Origin: Progne subis subis
Taxonomy: Eukaryota; Chordata; Aves; Passeriformes; Hirundinidae
NCBI GenBank assembly: GCA_022316685.1
Contig: JAKJHU010000560.1
Span: 1 to 64,000, forward strand
Direction of reading: 5' to 3'
DNA: 64,000 nt
Part shown: positions 10,481-22,249 of the stretch, piece by piece
How the letters are laid out: every line of letters starts with the position of its first letter
How positions within the stretch are numbered: the stretch's first letter is position 1
The notes under the pieces: model-generated
Told to the model about the DNA's origin: nothing
Databases searched by the model: none
What the model saw: the letters and a program-made list of their open reading frames with translations, nothing else
Program-made: the position numbers and the translations under genes

Positions 10481-11714
10481 AACAGAAAAGGTAGTTCTGC
10501 CACTGTAAACTTTCACTCTGTGTCTACATTTCAAATAACACAATTGACCCATCTGCAGGAGGATTTCTCCTCAGGAGAAATGTATTTTTAAATTTTTCTT
10601 GGTTGCCAGGAGCCCAGTCCCGCTCAGCAGCACAGACACAGCACAAGACCTTTAATGAGCCTCTCATGGATTTAGTGTTGTTTACATTCAACTTCATCCC
10701 TGAGAGTATGTTCAAAAAACTTCTCAAGAACTCAAAGTTAAATTGAAACATTGAAGTTTCTTCAAGTTTTAATGGGTCCCACAGAGCAACCCAACTGAGG
10801 GAAGTTTCCCCAAGTTCCAGGTAGAGCAGAACACTGCAGGCAGTGATGACAGGTGGGGACAAACAAGGCAAAGGTGTCTCTGATGCTCAGCAAACCTGCA
10901 TGTGTTTCAGGAATGCAAAGGGCCAAGGCCTGAGCCCCAGCCCCTGCCAAGGCAGATCCTGTCCCTCCCTCAGTGCTCAGGGCTCTTCCCGGACACTGGG
11001 ATGTGGGGATGTGCAATGCCAAGGGCAGCACCATGGGGCGGCCCCTGCCAGGCTGCTGAGCAGGGACAAGGAGGCAATGAGGCCCCAGGCCTGCCAGGGT
11101 CACTTGTCTCCTGCTCATGGCTCAGGCCCAGGGCCAGCAGCCATGGCCCAAGTGCTGCAGGAGTTGGCTGTGTCAGGGCCTTTCAGCTGCTGCCCATCCC
11201 TGTGCCCTCTCCAGCCCAGGCTGTCCTACGGTGTCCATGCCCTGCGCCTCTGTCCCTGCAGGCTGTCGTCATCCCCCGGCTGCCCCACCTCGCTGGCCCC
11301 TTCCTTTGCTGACAGCTCTGTGTCCTGCCTGCCTCTGCATGGGCACACAAAGCCTTGGGCATGAAACCAGGAGGATTAATTCAACTTTTACCGTGCCTGT
11401 GAAGTTTTAACATGGGAACAAGGCATGCAGGGCCTGCTTTCCCTCAAGGACAGTTGGAAGACAAGTAGAAGACATCTGGCTCAAGACTTCAGTGATGGAA
11501 AAAACAAGGAGTGAATCTGGGAGCTGTGTGTGGGTTTTATGGTAATGGCTAATTTGTAATACACATGTAGCAAGTCTATAGAAGTAACACTCTTTTAGAA
11601 TCATATGTCCATGGAAGGTTATGAGTTACCACACCTCAGACCTCAAGCCTGAATAAGAGATACCATCTTAATTGCAAATTTGTGATCAGGACCCTTATAC
11701 TAATATTTGGTAAA

Positions 11715-13020
11715 TTTGGTTACTGCAGGGCCTCACTGAATCAAAGATTCTTCTGTGATACCTTGGAACTTCATGGAAGGAAAATCCTTTTTGACACAGC
11801 AGAACCACATGGAACCAAAGGTCCATTGTAATACTGCAGATCCAAGGAGACCATTGTGACACTGGAACCTCATGGAGCCCAAGGGCCCTTGTGACACTGA
11901 GAAACCTCATAGAATCAGAGGTACAGTGTGAAAGAGAAAGGCTTCATGGAACCAGGAGCCCATTGTTACACTGTGGGGCTCTGTGGAACCAAGGGGACCA
12001 CAGTGACATTGCAGGGCCTCATGGAACAATGGAGACTCTTCTGACACTTTGAGACTTTGAGACACTTTGAGAACAATGGAGACTCTTCTGACACTTTGAG
12101 ACTTTGAGACACTTTGAGAAAGGGGACATTACAGCATGTCAGGGCCTCAGGAAATCAAGGGGGCTACAGTGAACACTGTGGGTGTCCATGGGATGAAGGG
12201 TCCATTCTGACACTGTGGAACCAAGGACACCATTGTGACACCATGGGACATCATGGAACCCAAGGTCCATTGTGACACAGCAGGGCCTCATGAAACCCTG
12301 GAGGCCATTTGTACACATTGAGGCCCTGTGAAACCAAGGGCCACTGTGGCACTTCAGAGACTTGTGGATGAGCCAAAGGGCCATAGTGACACCATAGTGA
12401 CACTGTGGGGCTTAATGGAACCAAGGGACAATTAAGGCACTGTGTTGTACCATTGAACCGAGGAGATCATTGTGACACTGCAGTGCTCCATGAAACTAAG
12501 GATTCATGGAACAGTGCAAGACCCCGAGGAACCAAAAGTGCATTGTGTCATTGCAGGGCCTCATTGAATCCTGGAGACTATTATGAAACTTTGAGGCCTC
12601 GTTGAACCAAGACACTCTGCAGGACCTTGTGGAACCAAGGAGCCTCTTCTGATATTGTGAGTCCCTGTGGAAGCAAGAGTCCTTTGTGATACTGCGGTAC
12701 CAAGGAGACCCCTGTGGCACTGCAAGGCCTCATGGAAGCAAAGGGAACAATTGTGTTGCAACAGGGCCCAATGGAAGCAAGGGGCCAGTGTGACACAGCT
12801 GGGCCTCATGCAGCCAAGGGGCCATTGTGATCCTGAGGAGCCCAAAAGAACAAAGGGACCACTGTGACACTGCAGGACTACATGGAATCATGGAGACCAT
12901 TGTGACACTGTGGGGCCCCATGGAAACACGGGGCCAGTGTCACACAGTGGTGCCTGATGGAACCAAGGATCCAATATGACACCACCATTGTGACACTGTG
13001 GGGCCCTGTGGATCCAAGGG
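11715..13020 (+). repeat. 37-bp minisatellite array, forward, unit 2
   Basis: Counterpart of 2,262-3,345 and slightly longer. It contains a local 61-bp duplication at about 12,020-12,120 (GACACTTTGAGACTTTGAGA words) that is absent from units 1 and 3, so the arrays keep changing after unit duplication. Confidence 0.9.
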
Positions 13021-13069
13021 AACAGGGAACAGGTCTGGATAGCTTGGCCTGACTGACTCAACTGACCCT

Positions 13070-13530
13070 AGCATGTTGGGGGTCCCTTCTCCTGCACCCC
13101 TGAAACACTGGGGCTCTAGGTTTTCTTTTCTATGGAAAAGAACCATTCCTCCTGCCCAGGCACCCATGGCCAGAATTGGTACTTCTCCAAAATTCACTGT
13201 AAGCAAGGGTTTCTCCCAGACAAAAGCTGCTACAACCCATAGGCCTGGCTTGCCTTGGCCTCTGGTGGTCGCCTCTAATCTGCCCTTGAAATACTGGGAC
13301 TCTGTGTTTTCCTTCCTATGGGAAAGAACTGGCCTGCTAATGCAGGTGTTCATGGCTGAAATTGGGATTCTGCCCCAAAATTCCATATATGAGATACAGA
13401 ATCCAAGGTATTTATTCTATTGCTCCCAGACAAAACTGCTGGGACACAGAGCTCTGGTTTGCCTTGGCCTCTGCTGGCTGCCTTTTATCAGCCCCTGAAA
13501 CACTGGGGCTCCGTGCTTTCTTTCCTGTGG
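13070..13530. repeat. ~187-bp tandem repeat, unit 2 (about 2-3 copies)
   Basis: Copies start near 13,100, 13,287 and 13,498, against five in unit 1. A minus-strand open frame (12,940-13,386) spans two copies with about 63 codons per period, but its start falls in array sequence and no domain is recognisable. A further distant copy lies at 13,960-14,150. Confidence 0.8.
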
Positions 13531-13870
13531 AGACTATGGTGACACTTCAGGGCCTCCTGGATCCAAGGGACCATTGTTATACTGTGGGAATTCATGGAAC
13601 CACGGGGATCAGTGTGGCACTGTTGGGCTGCATGGTCCCAAGGGGCCAGTGTGAAGCAGCAGGGCTTTGTGGAACCACGAGGCCATTGTTGCATTACAGG
13701 GCCTGGTGGAACCAAAGGGCCATTGTGATCCTGCAGGGCACCATGGATCCATGAAGACCCCATTATGGCATTTCAAGGCCCCATGGAATCATGGAGACCA
13801 TGGTGACACCAGGGCCCCACAGAACCAAAGGGCCATTGTGACCCTGCTGGGCCTCATGGAAGCAAGGGGG
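13530..13870 (+). repeat. 37-bp minisatellite, forward, second block of unit 2
   Basis: About nine monomers, the counterpart of 4,190-4,612. Confidence 0.85.
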
Positions 13871-15499
13871 ATGGAACTTATCTTGCTGCTTTGGGCTCCC
13901 AGGGGCCACCTGACAGCTCCAGCTGATCTTGGAATGCTGAGGGCTGCCTCTCATCATGGTGGGCTTAGTGCTTTCCTTCCTATGGAAAGGAATAATCAGT
14001 CTTCCCTGGTTACTGTAGCAAAACTTGACACTCGCCCTGAAAAATTCCCTCTACGCAAGAGTTCTCCCAGACAAAACAGCTGCCAGGACAGAGAGCTCTG
14101 GCTGGCCTTGGCCTCTGGTGGTCACCTCTCATCTCAAGGAAGCCCTGAGGAAAGGATTTGAACAGGTTTAACTACTGGAACATCGAGTCTCTCATCCTCT
14201 GAAAAACTCAGATGCTCTTCTGATCATATGTGCCTTTTTTTTTCATTGTCTATTCTATATCAAATATTATTTTCAACTAAAAAATATTTTTATGATCACT
14301 CTGTCAGTGTTATCTGACACAAACAACACTACATACAGATCCAGGTCACCTGCATAAGCAAATCAAGAACCCAGTAGGAATGATTTGTCCTGGCTCCCAT
14401 CTGTCCCATCTCCTCTGGCACTGGACGTGCAGTCCCAGCACTTGGGAGGGCTCCAGGGGTCACAAGCTCAGCTCCCACACAGAGATCCTGTGGACCCTGG
14501 GGTGCTTTTCTTGGCCCCTGCACGCTCACACAGGCTGAGATGGACACTGATGGTTTCTGTGGCAGGCTCTCTCAGCCCAGCCCAGCTCCCTCCAAGCTCT
14601 GCCAGCTGCCCTGAGCTCTCGGCAGCACCAAGGGCCTCTCCCCAGCACAGCCCAGCCGGCTCTGGCCCCACAGCTCTGCTCAGGGCAGGCTGCTCTGGGC
14701 AGGGGCCCCACGGCCTCAGCCCCTCGCAAGGGCACAGCAGCAGCTGCAGCTCAGAGAGGGCTCAGCCCCAGCCGTGGGGGAAGGTGCCTGGCCAAGGGAA
14801 AAGGAGGCTCCCTATGTGCCCTGCTCTCCTCTCCAGGACATCCTGAGAGCTCTGCAGCCCCTGCTGCCATCCCATCTGCCCAGGCCAGCACAACAGCCCC
14901 GGCCTTGTGGCCCTCAGGAGCTGTTCCTGCTCCAGGCCCAGGGCCCATCCCAAAGCTGGGGCAGCCAGAAAGCTGTGCCCATTTCTGGTCATTCCTGACA
15001 TGATGAGGATGGATCCTCAGCCACTTGGAGGCTGGTGATGAATTATACTTTTCCAGAGACCTCTTTTTCTTGAGCTCTTTAGTTGAGAAATTCAATGAGA
15101 AAAGCTCATAAACATTGGTTCAGAACGTGCAAACAAGACAAGCCCATGGGAATCATTCAACTCTTCAAATCTTCTGCGGTTACTCAGACATATTTCAGAA
15201 GTGTATTCAAAGTGAATATACTATATTGAAAATAACAAAGAAAGAATTATTTTGTCCGGCTTACTTTTTTTTCCTCTTTATAGATTGATATCAGCAATCC
15301 CCAGTTGATATTGATCCCAGCACCTCCTCGCAGTCTGAATAGATCTGAAAATCCAGACCCTTCATGGCTGACAATCAATCACACTTGTCCCTACCCCCAC
15401 CCCACCATTTCCCTCCTCCAACCCCTGGGACTCAGAGCAGCTGAGGAATGGAGTCACATCCAGGGGTGTCCCCAGGGCTCAGGACTGGGCCAGGTCAGT
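13871..15499. other. GC-rich spacer of unit 2
   Basis: Near-identical to 4,613-6,254. No gene was recognised. The AT-rich end (15,040-15,300) is followed by the CR1 scrap. Confidence 0.6.
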
Positions 15500-15745
15500 T
15501 AAATCTCTTGATGGATGATCTGGATGAGGACATCGAGGGCACCCTCAGTCAGTTCCCAGTGAGCCCAGGCTGGGTGGGAGTGTGGCTGTGCTGGAGGGCA
15601 GGAAGCTCTGCAGAGGGATCTGGACAGGCTGGAGCCATGGGCCATGGACAATTGGATGAGGTTCACCAAGGCCAAGGGCCGGCTCCTGCCCTGGGCTCAC
15701 AACCACCCCAAATCCCTGGCTGTGCCCTGCCCCTGATCCCCACAG
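15500..15745 (+). mobile_element. CR1 LINE fragment in unit 2
   Basis: Same relic as 6,255-6,500. Here the phrase DDLDEDIEGTLSQF reads cleanly because GATCTGGATGAGGACATCG is intact, whereas the unit 1 copy has lost bases (GATCTGGACAGGACATCG). Confidence 0.7.
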
Positions 15746-15829
15746 CCTGTGCTGTTCCCTTCATCCCTGCATTGCCAGGGACTTTCTGGGACAAGGGAGC
15801 TCTGCTCTGGGTCCACAGTGGCACACTGG

Positions 15830-16240
15830 GCCCTTTGCTTCCATGAGGCCTTGCAGTGTCACAGTGGTTTCCTTGGTTCCATGGGACTGCCCTGTGACAC
15901 AATGGCCCTTGGTTCCATGAGGTCACAGAGAGCCACAATGGCCCCTTGCTTTTATTGGGCTCCCCAGGATCACCATGGCCCTGCTGGTTCCACAAGGCCT
16001 GTCTGTGTCACCCTGGGCCCTTGTTCCATGGGTACCTGTAGTGTCACAATGGCTTCTTCCTTCCATGAGACCTGGCAAGGTCACAATGGTTACCTCAGTT
16101 CTATGAGGCCCTGTGGTGTCACAATGGCCCCTTGGTTCCATGGGCACTCCAAGAATGGTCTCGTTGCTTCCATTCGGCCCTGCAGTGTCACAATGGCTCT
16201 TTGGTTCCTCAAGGCCCTGCAGAGCCCCTTGATTCACAAG
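15830..16240 (-). repeat. 37-bp minisatellite array, reverse, unit 2, left of LTR
   Basis: Counterpart of 6,590-7,003, nearly identical. Confidence 0.9.
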
Positions 16241-16245
16241 GCCTC

Positions 16246-17499
16246 TGTCGTGGTTTGGATTCATGAGTTGAGATGAGGACTGGGAGAAAAACATTCTAAG
16301 GGCAAAATAGGTTCAAATTTAAAGGTATAAAGTAAATTCATTATTAACAGAGTCAGAGGAAGATCATGAGAAGTAAAAGAAGCCTTTAAAATATCATTTT
16401 TGTCCCTCAGACCCTCCTCTTTGCCACCAATAGCGCAGGGAGACAGGAAGTGGGGTTTTTGTCAGTTTGTCACCCGAGATATTTTTCTGTTTGCTCAGGG
16501 AGAGGAGTTTTTCTTCTGCTATGTGTGAGTCCCTGCCATGGCCAGTCTTTCCAATGCTGTTGTGGTGTGGCACACTTCTTCATGGGGTGCAGTCTTTTAA
16601 GGACAGGCTGCTCTAGTTTGGCAGGAAAGGTCCTCTTTCTTTATTTCTAGGAGCAAGGGCTCTCTCTCTCTGTTCAGGCTCTCACTGGATCACAGTTTCC
16701 TCTGGCATCTCCCTGCTCCAGCATGAGCACTTTTCCCACAGGCTGCGAGTGGATCTCTGCATATCCCAAGGACTTCATGGATTACAGAGGAACAGTTTGT
16801 TTCACAATTGTCCTCACCACTGTTTGCAGAGAAATTTCAGCTCCAACTCTTAGAGCATCTCCTTCCCCTCCTTTTCCACTCACCTTGGTGCTGCCGTGTT
16901 TTCTCTTACATGTCTCCACTTCCTCCTCTTCTCTATCTAAAAGAAGAATTGCTGCCTGTAGGTACCATTGCCAACAAGCTCCACTAATTCAAAGATTCTT
17001 GCAGCATCTTGTAGTGCCAAGTGGTTGATTTTGTGTAATTTCCATGCTGGAAAACCACTCTTCATTTTTCACTATTGGCCATGCGGCTGCCTCAGCGTTT
17101 GTGCTATTTAATGCTTTTCTTCATGTGGGGCACGAGATGGAGAAGCTGCCATCGCTGTCCCTGCCCTCCTGCCCGTGCCATGGCTAGCTAGGGGCGGCCA
17201 GGCAGGCAAGGCTCATTGTGGGCCACACCAAAATGGTGGTGGCTGCGGGTCGCTGCGGGCCATGCTGGGCTGTCCCTGGGCAACCCCTGGAAACAACTGT
17301 GCATGTGCTGTTTTGATTTTCTTCCTTAAATATGTCATCACAGAGGTGTTACCAACTTCTCTAATTGGGCCAGCAGCATGTCCATCTTCAGAGCAATCAG
17401 AGATTTGCTCTACTCTGCATGGTGGAAGCTTCCAGTAGCTTCTCACAGAAGCCACCTCTGTGGCCTCTCCTGCTACCAGAAACCAGGCCATGTAAAACA
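16246..17499 (+). mobile_element. Solo LTR inserted in the 37-bp array, unit 2
   Basis: A 1,254-bp copy of the unit 1 LTR at the same place in the array, with the same flanks (GCCTC at 16241-16245 and 17501-17505). The shared insertion site shows that the LTR was present before the unit was duplicated. Confidence 0.75.
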
Positions 17500-17505
17500 A
17501 GCCTC

Positions 17506-18435
17506 AGAATGTCATAATGGTTTCCACAATTCCATGAGGCCCTGCTGTGTTACAGTGGTCTCTTTTGGTTCTGCAGTATCACAATGGCACCTTGGATTCA
17601 TGAAGCCCTGAAGTATGGAATGGAACCTTGATTCCACTGTTACATGAGTTCTTAGTTCCATGGAGCCCTGTAGTGTCACAATGATCTCCTTGGTTCCATG
17701 GTGGCACACAGTGGCACAGTGGCCCCTCAGTTTTACAAAGCCCCAGAGTGTCAAATGGCCCCTTGCTGCCATGAGGCCGTGCAATGTCACAATGGTCTCG
17801 TTGGTTCCCTGAGGCCCTGCAGTTCCACAATGGCCCTTTGGTGTCACAAGGCCTTGAAATGTCATCATAGGCTCAGCGGAATCCCCCGCCAGATCACAAT
17901 GGCCTCCTTGGTTCCATGAGGAACAGTCATGTACCAATGGTATCCTTGGCTCCAGAGTCAGAATGTCCTTGTGGTCTCATGGAGCCCCACAGTGTCACTA
18001 TGATCCCCTTGATTCCATGAGGCCCTGCTGTGCTACAATGACCCCTTGGTTATACAAGGCCCTGCAGTGGAACAATGGCTCCTTGTTTCCAGTGGGTCCT
18101 GAAGTGTCCTAATGGTCTCCATGCTTCCATGAGGTCCCTCAATGTCACAATGGACTTTTGGTTCCATGAGGGTTCATACTGCCAGCAACAGTCTCCTTGG
18201 TTCCACAGTGTCACAAGGGACCCTTTGTTCCATGAGGTTCAGTGGTGTAACATGGACACCGTGATCCCATGAGGTTCTGCAGTGTCACAATGGACTCCTT
18301 GGTTCTGCAGCCCTGCTGTGTCACCATGGACCCGTAGTTCCATGAGGTTCCGTAGTGTCACCATGGTCCCTTTGGTTCCACAAGGCCTTGCTGTGCCACA
18401 ATGGCCCCTTGGTTCCATGAGGTTCTGTACTGTAC
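17506..18435 (-). repeat. 37-bp minisatellite array, reverse, unit 2, right of LTR
   Basis: Counterpart of 8,270-9,195. Small differences are gathered around 17,695-17,760 and 17,860-17,900, where monomers differ from unit 1, while the rest is almost identical. Confidence 0.9.
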
Positions 18436-18439
18436 ACAG

Positions 18440-19490
18440 ATTCTCCTGGTGTGGGAGGACAGATTGTAAAGAGAATAGAGATAGTGCTGAAGGCAATCTC
18501 ACCCCTGATAAATTGCAGCTGTACTAATTCCCAAGAGTGGGAACAGCCTTGCCCTTAATAGATCCCAGCTATGTCCAATGAGAGTGAGTGTTATAACACA
18601 TTGGGTGAGCTGGGCAAGAGTCAGTTGGAGTCTGTAGGCTGTGCTGGGAGAAGAAGGGTTATGCAGGGTGTGAGGGGCAGGTGGGATGATTCAATGGTCA
18701 GGAAAGAGTCAGCCAGTCCTGCAGGAGGAAGAGAGAAGGAGCCAGAAGGCTGTGTGGAGCTGCCCATGGGTCGGCTACAGAGAGAAAGGTATGATCATTT
18801 TTAGATAATATGGGACAGACACCTGCGTCAGTCGTGGCTCCACTGTCAACTGTTGCCCCCTATGAGGACCAGGTGACAATGAATGGTGACCCCAAGGTGA
18901 TCCTGGGAGATGACTACAGGCCTAAGAGCAGTGAGACTGTGGGGCCCAGCCAAACTGAGCCACGCCGATCAAGAGGCTTAAGAGCTGAAAATGTGGACCT
19001 GAGAGCAAAATAGGCAGACCTGAGAACCCAAAAATCCAGACGAGTTGCAGCCAGGTGGACCTGAGAGCCTAAGAGCAGTGTAGGCAGACCTGGGAGCCCA
19101 AGAGTCCAGATGACTCATGAGACACCGACCCCAAAGTACGGCTGCAGTTTGCAGGATCCTGGAGCGGCACCATGGTGTAGCTGGAAGCAGCGGCTGAGCA
19201 CTGAGAGGCTGAGTTGGAGCTGCAGAAAAGGAATGTAAGAAAAGCTAAAAACTAATACCAAAAAAAAAAAAAAAAAAAGGAGGTTACCATACTCAAAGAG
19301 AAGAAACATCATGAAAATGAGTTTAGAACTACACGAGGAGCAGCATTGAAAAGATCAAGAGGGAGAGAAACAGCAGAGGTGTTGCTTCAGTCGATGGAAG
19401 AACTGAAATTGTCAGAAGACAAAAGCGACAAAAATTGAAAAAGGAACAAGAAAATTTCCTAAAACAGCAGTGGGAGCTAGAGAGGGATTA
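18440..19490 (+). pseudogene. Decayed coiled-coil-like coding stretch, unit 2
   Basis: Counterpart of 9,200-10,270 but more diverged than the flanking repeats. One frame reads EAELELQKRN near 19,205, then LKEKKHHENEF and MEELKLSEDKS around 19,293-19,430, with stops and a 20-base poly-A run (19,259-19,278) in between. No family was recognised; it is likely non-functional. Confidence 0.35.
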
Positions 19491-19749
19491 GTTCTATTAT
19501 TCAGGTCAATGTGTTTATTTACTGTTGAAACATGTATTCTATTCAAAAGTTAATATTCCATAGGGATAGATATCAATGGGCAAAAGTGCAAAAGCTAGTA
19601 TTTCATATAAGAGACTGATGTTCTATACTGTTAAAAGCAAAGCAAACAAAGAACAGAGGGTTAACAATTATTGAGAAAGGAAAAGAAAAGGTTCTTATGC
19701 CACTGTGAACTTTCTCTGAGTCTACATTTCAAATACCACAGAATAGAGG

Positions 19750-21495
19750 ATTTCCCCTCAGGAGAAATGTATTTTTGAAACTTTTCTTGGTTGCCATGAG
19801 CTGCCTCTGTGCCAGAAGCCTGGCTGAGCTCAGCAGCACAGCAACAGCGCCAGAAGTTTAATGACCCTCCTGTGGATTTGGTGTTGTTTACGTACAACTC
19901 AGTCCCTGAGAATATGTTCAAAAAACTTCTCAAGAACTCCAAGTTAAATTAAAACTCCAAAGTTTCTTGAAGTTTTAATGGGCCTCAGAGAGGAACCTGA
20001 TGGAGAAAGTGTCCCCAGGTTCCAGTTGGAGCAGAACACTGCAGGAAGTGATGACAGGTGGGGACAAACAAGGCAAAGGTGTCTCTGATGCTGAACAAAC
20101 CTGGATGTGTTTCAGGAATGCAAAGGGCCAAGGCCTGAGCCCCAGCCCCTGCCAAGGCAGATCCTGTCCCTCCCTCAGTGCTCAGGGCTCTTCCCAGGAC
20201 ACTGGGATGTGGGGATGTGCAATGCCAAGGGCAGCACCATGGGGCGGCCCCTGCCAGGCTGCTGAGCAGGGACAAGGAGGCAATGAGGCCCCAGGCCTGC
20301 CAGGGTCACTTGTCTGCTGCTCATGGCTCAGGCCCAGGGCCAGCAGCCATGGCCCAAGTGCTGCAGGAGTTGGCTGTGTCAGGGCCTTTCAGCTGCTGCC
20401 CATCCCTGTGCCCTCTCCAGCCCAGGCTGTCCTACGGTGTCCATGCCCTGCGCCTCTGTCCCTGCAGGCTGTCGTCATCCCCCGGCTGCCCCACCTCGCT
20501 GGCCCCTTCCTTTGCTGACAGCTCTGTGTCCTGCCTGCCTCTGCAAAGATTTGGGCTTGATACCAAAAGGGTAATTCCATTTCTTCCCTGCCTGTGAAGT
20601 TTTAGCCAAGAAGCCAGTCACATAAAAGGCCTGCTTTTCATGTGAGGATGGTTGGAAGACAAAAAGAAGACTTCTGTCATGAGAGTGTAGTGATAGGAAA
20701 AACAAGGAGTGAATCTGGGAAGTTCAAGTGGGTTTTGTGGAAATGTGTAACTATAAATACACATTGAGTGACTGTATGTAAGCAACACCCTGGTAGAATT
20801 ACATGTTCATGGAAGGTTAGGAGTTACCCTTCCCTAGATCTGAGGCCTGAATCAAGGATACCCTTCCAAATAGCAATTTAGTGTTGATGTCTTATTCTGA
20901 TATTTCGGGTATTTGATGGTGCTGGCAGGGCCTCACAGAACCAAGGAGTCTCCTGTGACACTGTGCAAACTCATGGAACAAAGGGTCCTTTTGGACACAG
21001 CAGAACCTCATGGGACTAAAATCCATTTTGGCACTTTGGGGCCACATTGAAGCAATGGTCCCCTGTGATACTGCAGTTCGAAGGAGACCACTGTGACAAT
21101 GAGAAACCTCTTGGAACCAAGGAGCCATTTCTGACACAGCAAGGCCTCATGGAACCATGGGTCCGTTGTGACACTGCGGAGCCTCACAGAACCAAGGTGA
21201 CCATGGTATAGTACAGAACCTCATGGAACCAAGGGTGCATTATTAATGTGTGTGGCCACATGGAACCATGAGCCACTGTGACACAGCGTGGCCACATGGA
21301 ACCAAGGGGCAATTGTGACACTGAGGATCCAAGGAGCCCATTGTGACTGAGGAACCTCATGGAACCAAGAATCATTGTTACACTGTGGAGCCCTGTGGAG
21401 CCAAGGGGACCACAGTGACATTGTGGGGCCTCATGGAACAATGGAGACTCTTCTGACACTTTGGGACCCACTGGAACCAAGGGGCCATTATAGCA
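19750..21495 (+). repeat. Macro-tandem unit 3, truncated
   Basis: The block A tail (19,750-20,560), the linker and about 580 bases of the + oriented 37-bp array match units 1 and 2 with an offset near 9,206 from unit 2. The match stops at about 21,495 inside the array, after GGCAGGGCC, where unrelated duplicated sequence begins. The remaining 7.5 kb of a unit is absent. Confidence 0.8.
20920..21495 (+). repeat. 37-bp minisatellite array, forward, unit 3
   Basis: About fifteen monomers that resemble unit 1 (2,262-2,820) more closely than unit 2, ending at the unit 3 breakpoint. Confidence 0.88.
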
Positions 21496-21499
21496 TGGC

Positions 21500-21890
21500 A
21501 GGGCCTTCAGTAGTGGATGGAGAAGAGGATCTTCCGCAAATCAACTCCAGAGCCTGACACAGGGACAAGGGGCTGGGCTGTGTGACCAGGACATCAAGGA
21601 CGTGCATGATCCAGGTCACTGTGGCCTGGGTTGGGTTCTCCAGGGCAGCAAAGATGTCTGGCAGCTGCAGCAGGGTTAGGGAAGGGCCCCAAGGTGGGGC
21701 TGGAGCCCTTTGGCTGTGAGCAGAGGCTGAGGGAGCTGGGCATGTCCAGCCCCGAGCAGGGAAGGCTGAGGGGCTCCTCATGCCAGCCTGGCAGTGCCAC
21801 CGAGGAGGTGATGGAGAGCACAGAGCCAGGCTCTTCACTGGGGGCCTGGTGGGAGACAAAAGACAATGGGTGGAAGAGGCAAGAGAGGAG
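21500..21890. repeat. CR1-like duplicated segment, copy 1
   Basis: Matches 30,560-30,910 in the same orientation (CAGAGCCTGACAC, GACCAGGACATCAAGG, then GAGGCTGAGGGAGCTGGGC). The GAGGCTGAGGGAGCTGGGC and GAAGGCTGAGGGG words resemble the 3' part of avian CR1, but the segment is too worn to place precisely. Confidence 0.5.
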
Positions 21891-22249
21891 CTTCAGCCAG
21901 GATAGGAAGAGATAAAATGAATCAGGCTGGTTTCAGCATTTCTGAACACCAAAAGCAGCCTGAACCCATTCTTCATCCATGACTGGCAGCTTTGCAAATA
22001 GGGCACTGTTGGAGTTGTTTTGACCTCCAGTCCAGGCAGAGCATCCTGATACAACACCTTGATTGTTCATATCTATCTATCATCTTTGATGAAAACTAGT
22101 ATTGCAGAGAAATCCCTTGTGGATGGGGGATGGGGGATGGGGGATGGAGGATGCAGCTGGGACATTGCAAAGAAAGCTGAGGGAAGAATTGTGATGGGTA
22201 TGAAATAGCATCATGTTCAACTTTTATTTGTTGGCAATGAAGAGAAACT
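21891..22249. other. Unassigned segment with (GGGGGAT)n
   Basis: Nothing gene-like. A short GGGGGAT repeat sits at 22,120-22,150. The part 21,930-22,035 resembles 32,925-33,060 (CTTTGCAAA, TTGGAGTTGT, GGCAGAGC words). Confidence 0.4.

Larger units (their letters stand above)
1109..10556 (+). repeat. Macro-tandem unit 1 (about 9.4 kb)
   Basis: First of three tandem units. Landmark pairs in unit 2 lie 9,450 bases further on at the left end (1,667 and 11,117) and about 9,242 further on from the spacer rightward (5,520 and 14,762; 9,041 and 18,282). The change is largely explained by fewer ~187-bp repeats in unit 2. Internal parts are listed as separate entries. No functional gene was recognised inside. 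Confidence 0.85.
10557..19749 (+). repeat. Macro-tandem unit 2 (about 9.2 kb)
   Basis: Second full unit with the same internal order as unit 1 and high identity by eye, notably over 14,400-18,500 against 5,160-9,260. It starts at the GGATTTCTCCTCAGGAG motif (10,557), matching CTTCTCCTCAGGAG of unit 1 at 1,110, and ends where the motif recurs near 19,750. Confidence 0.85.
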
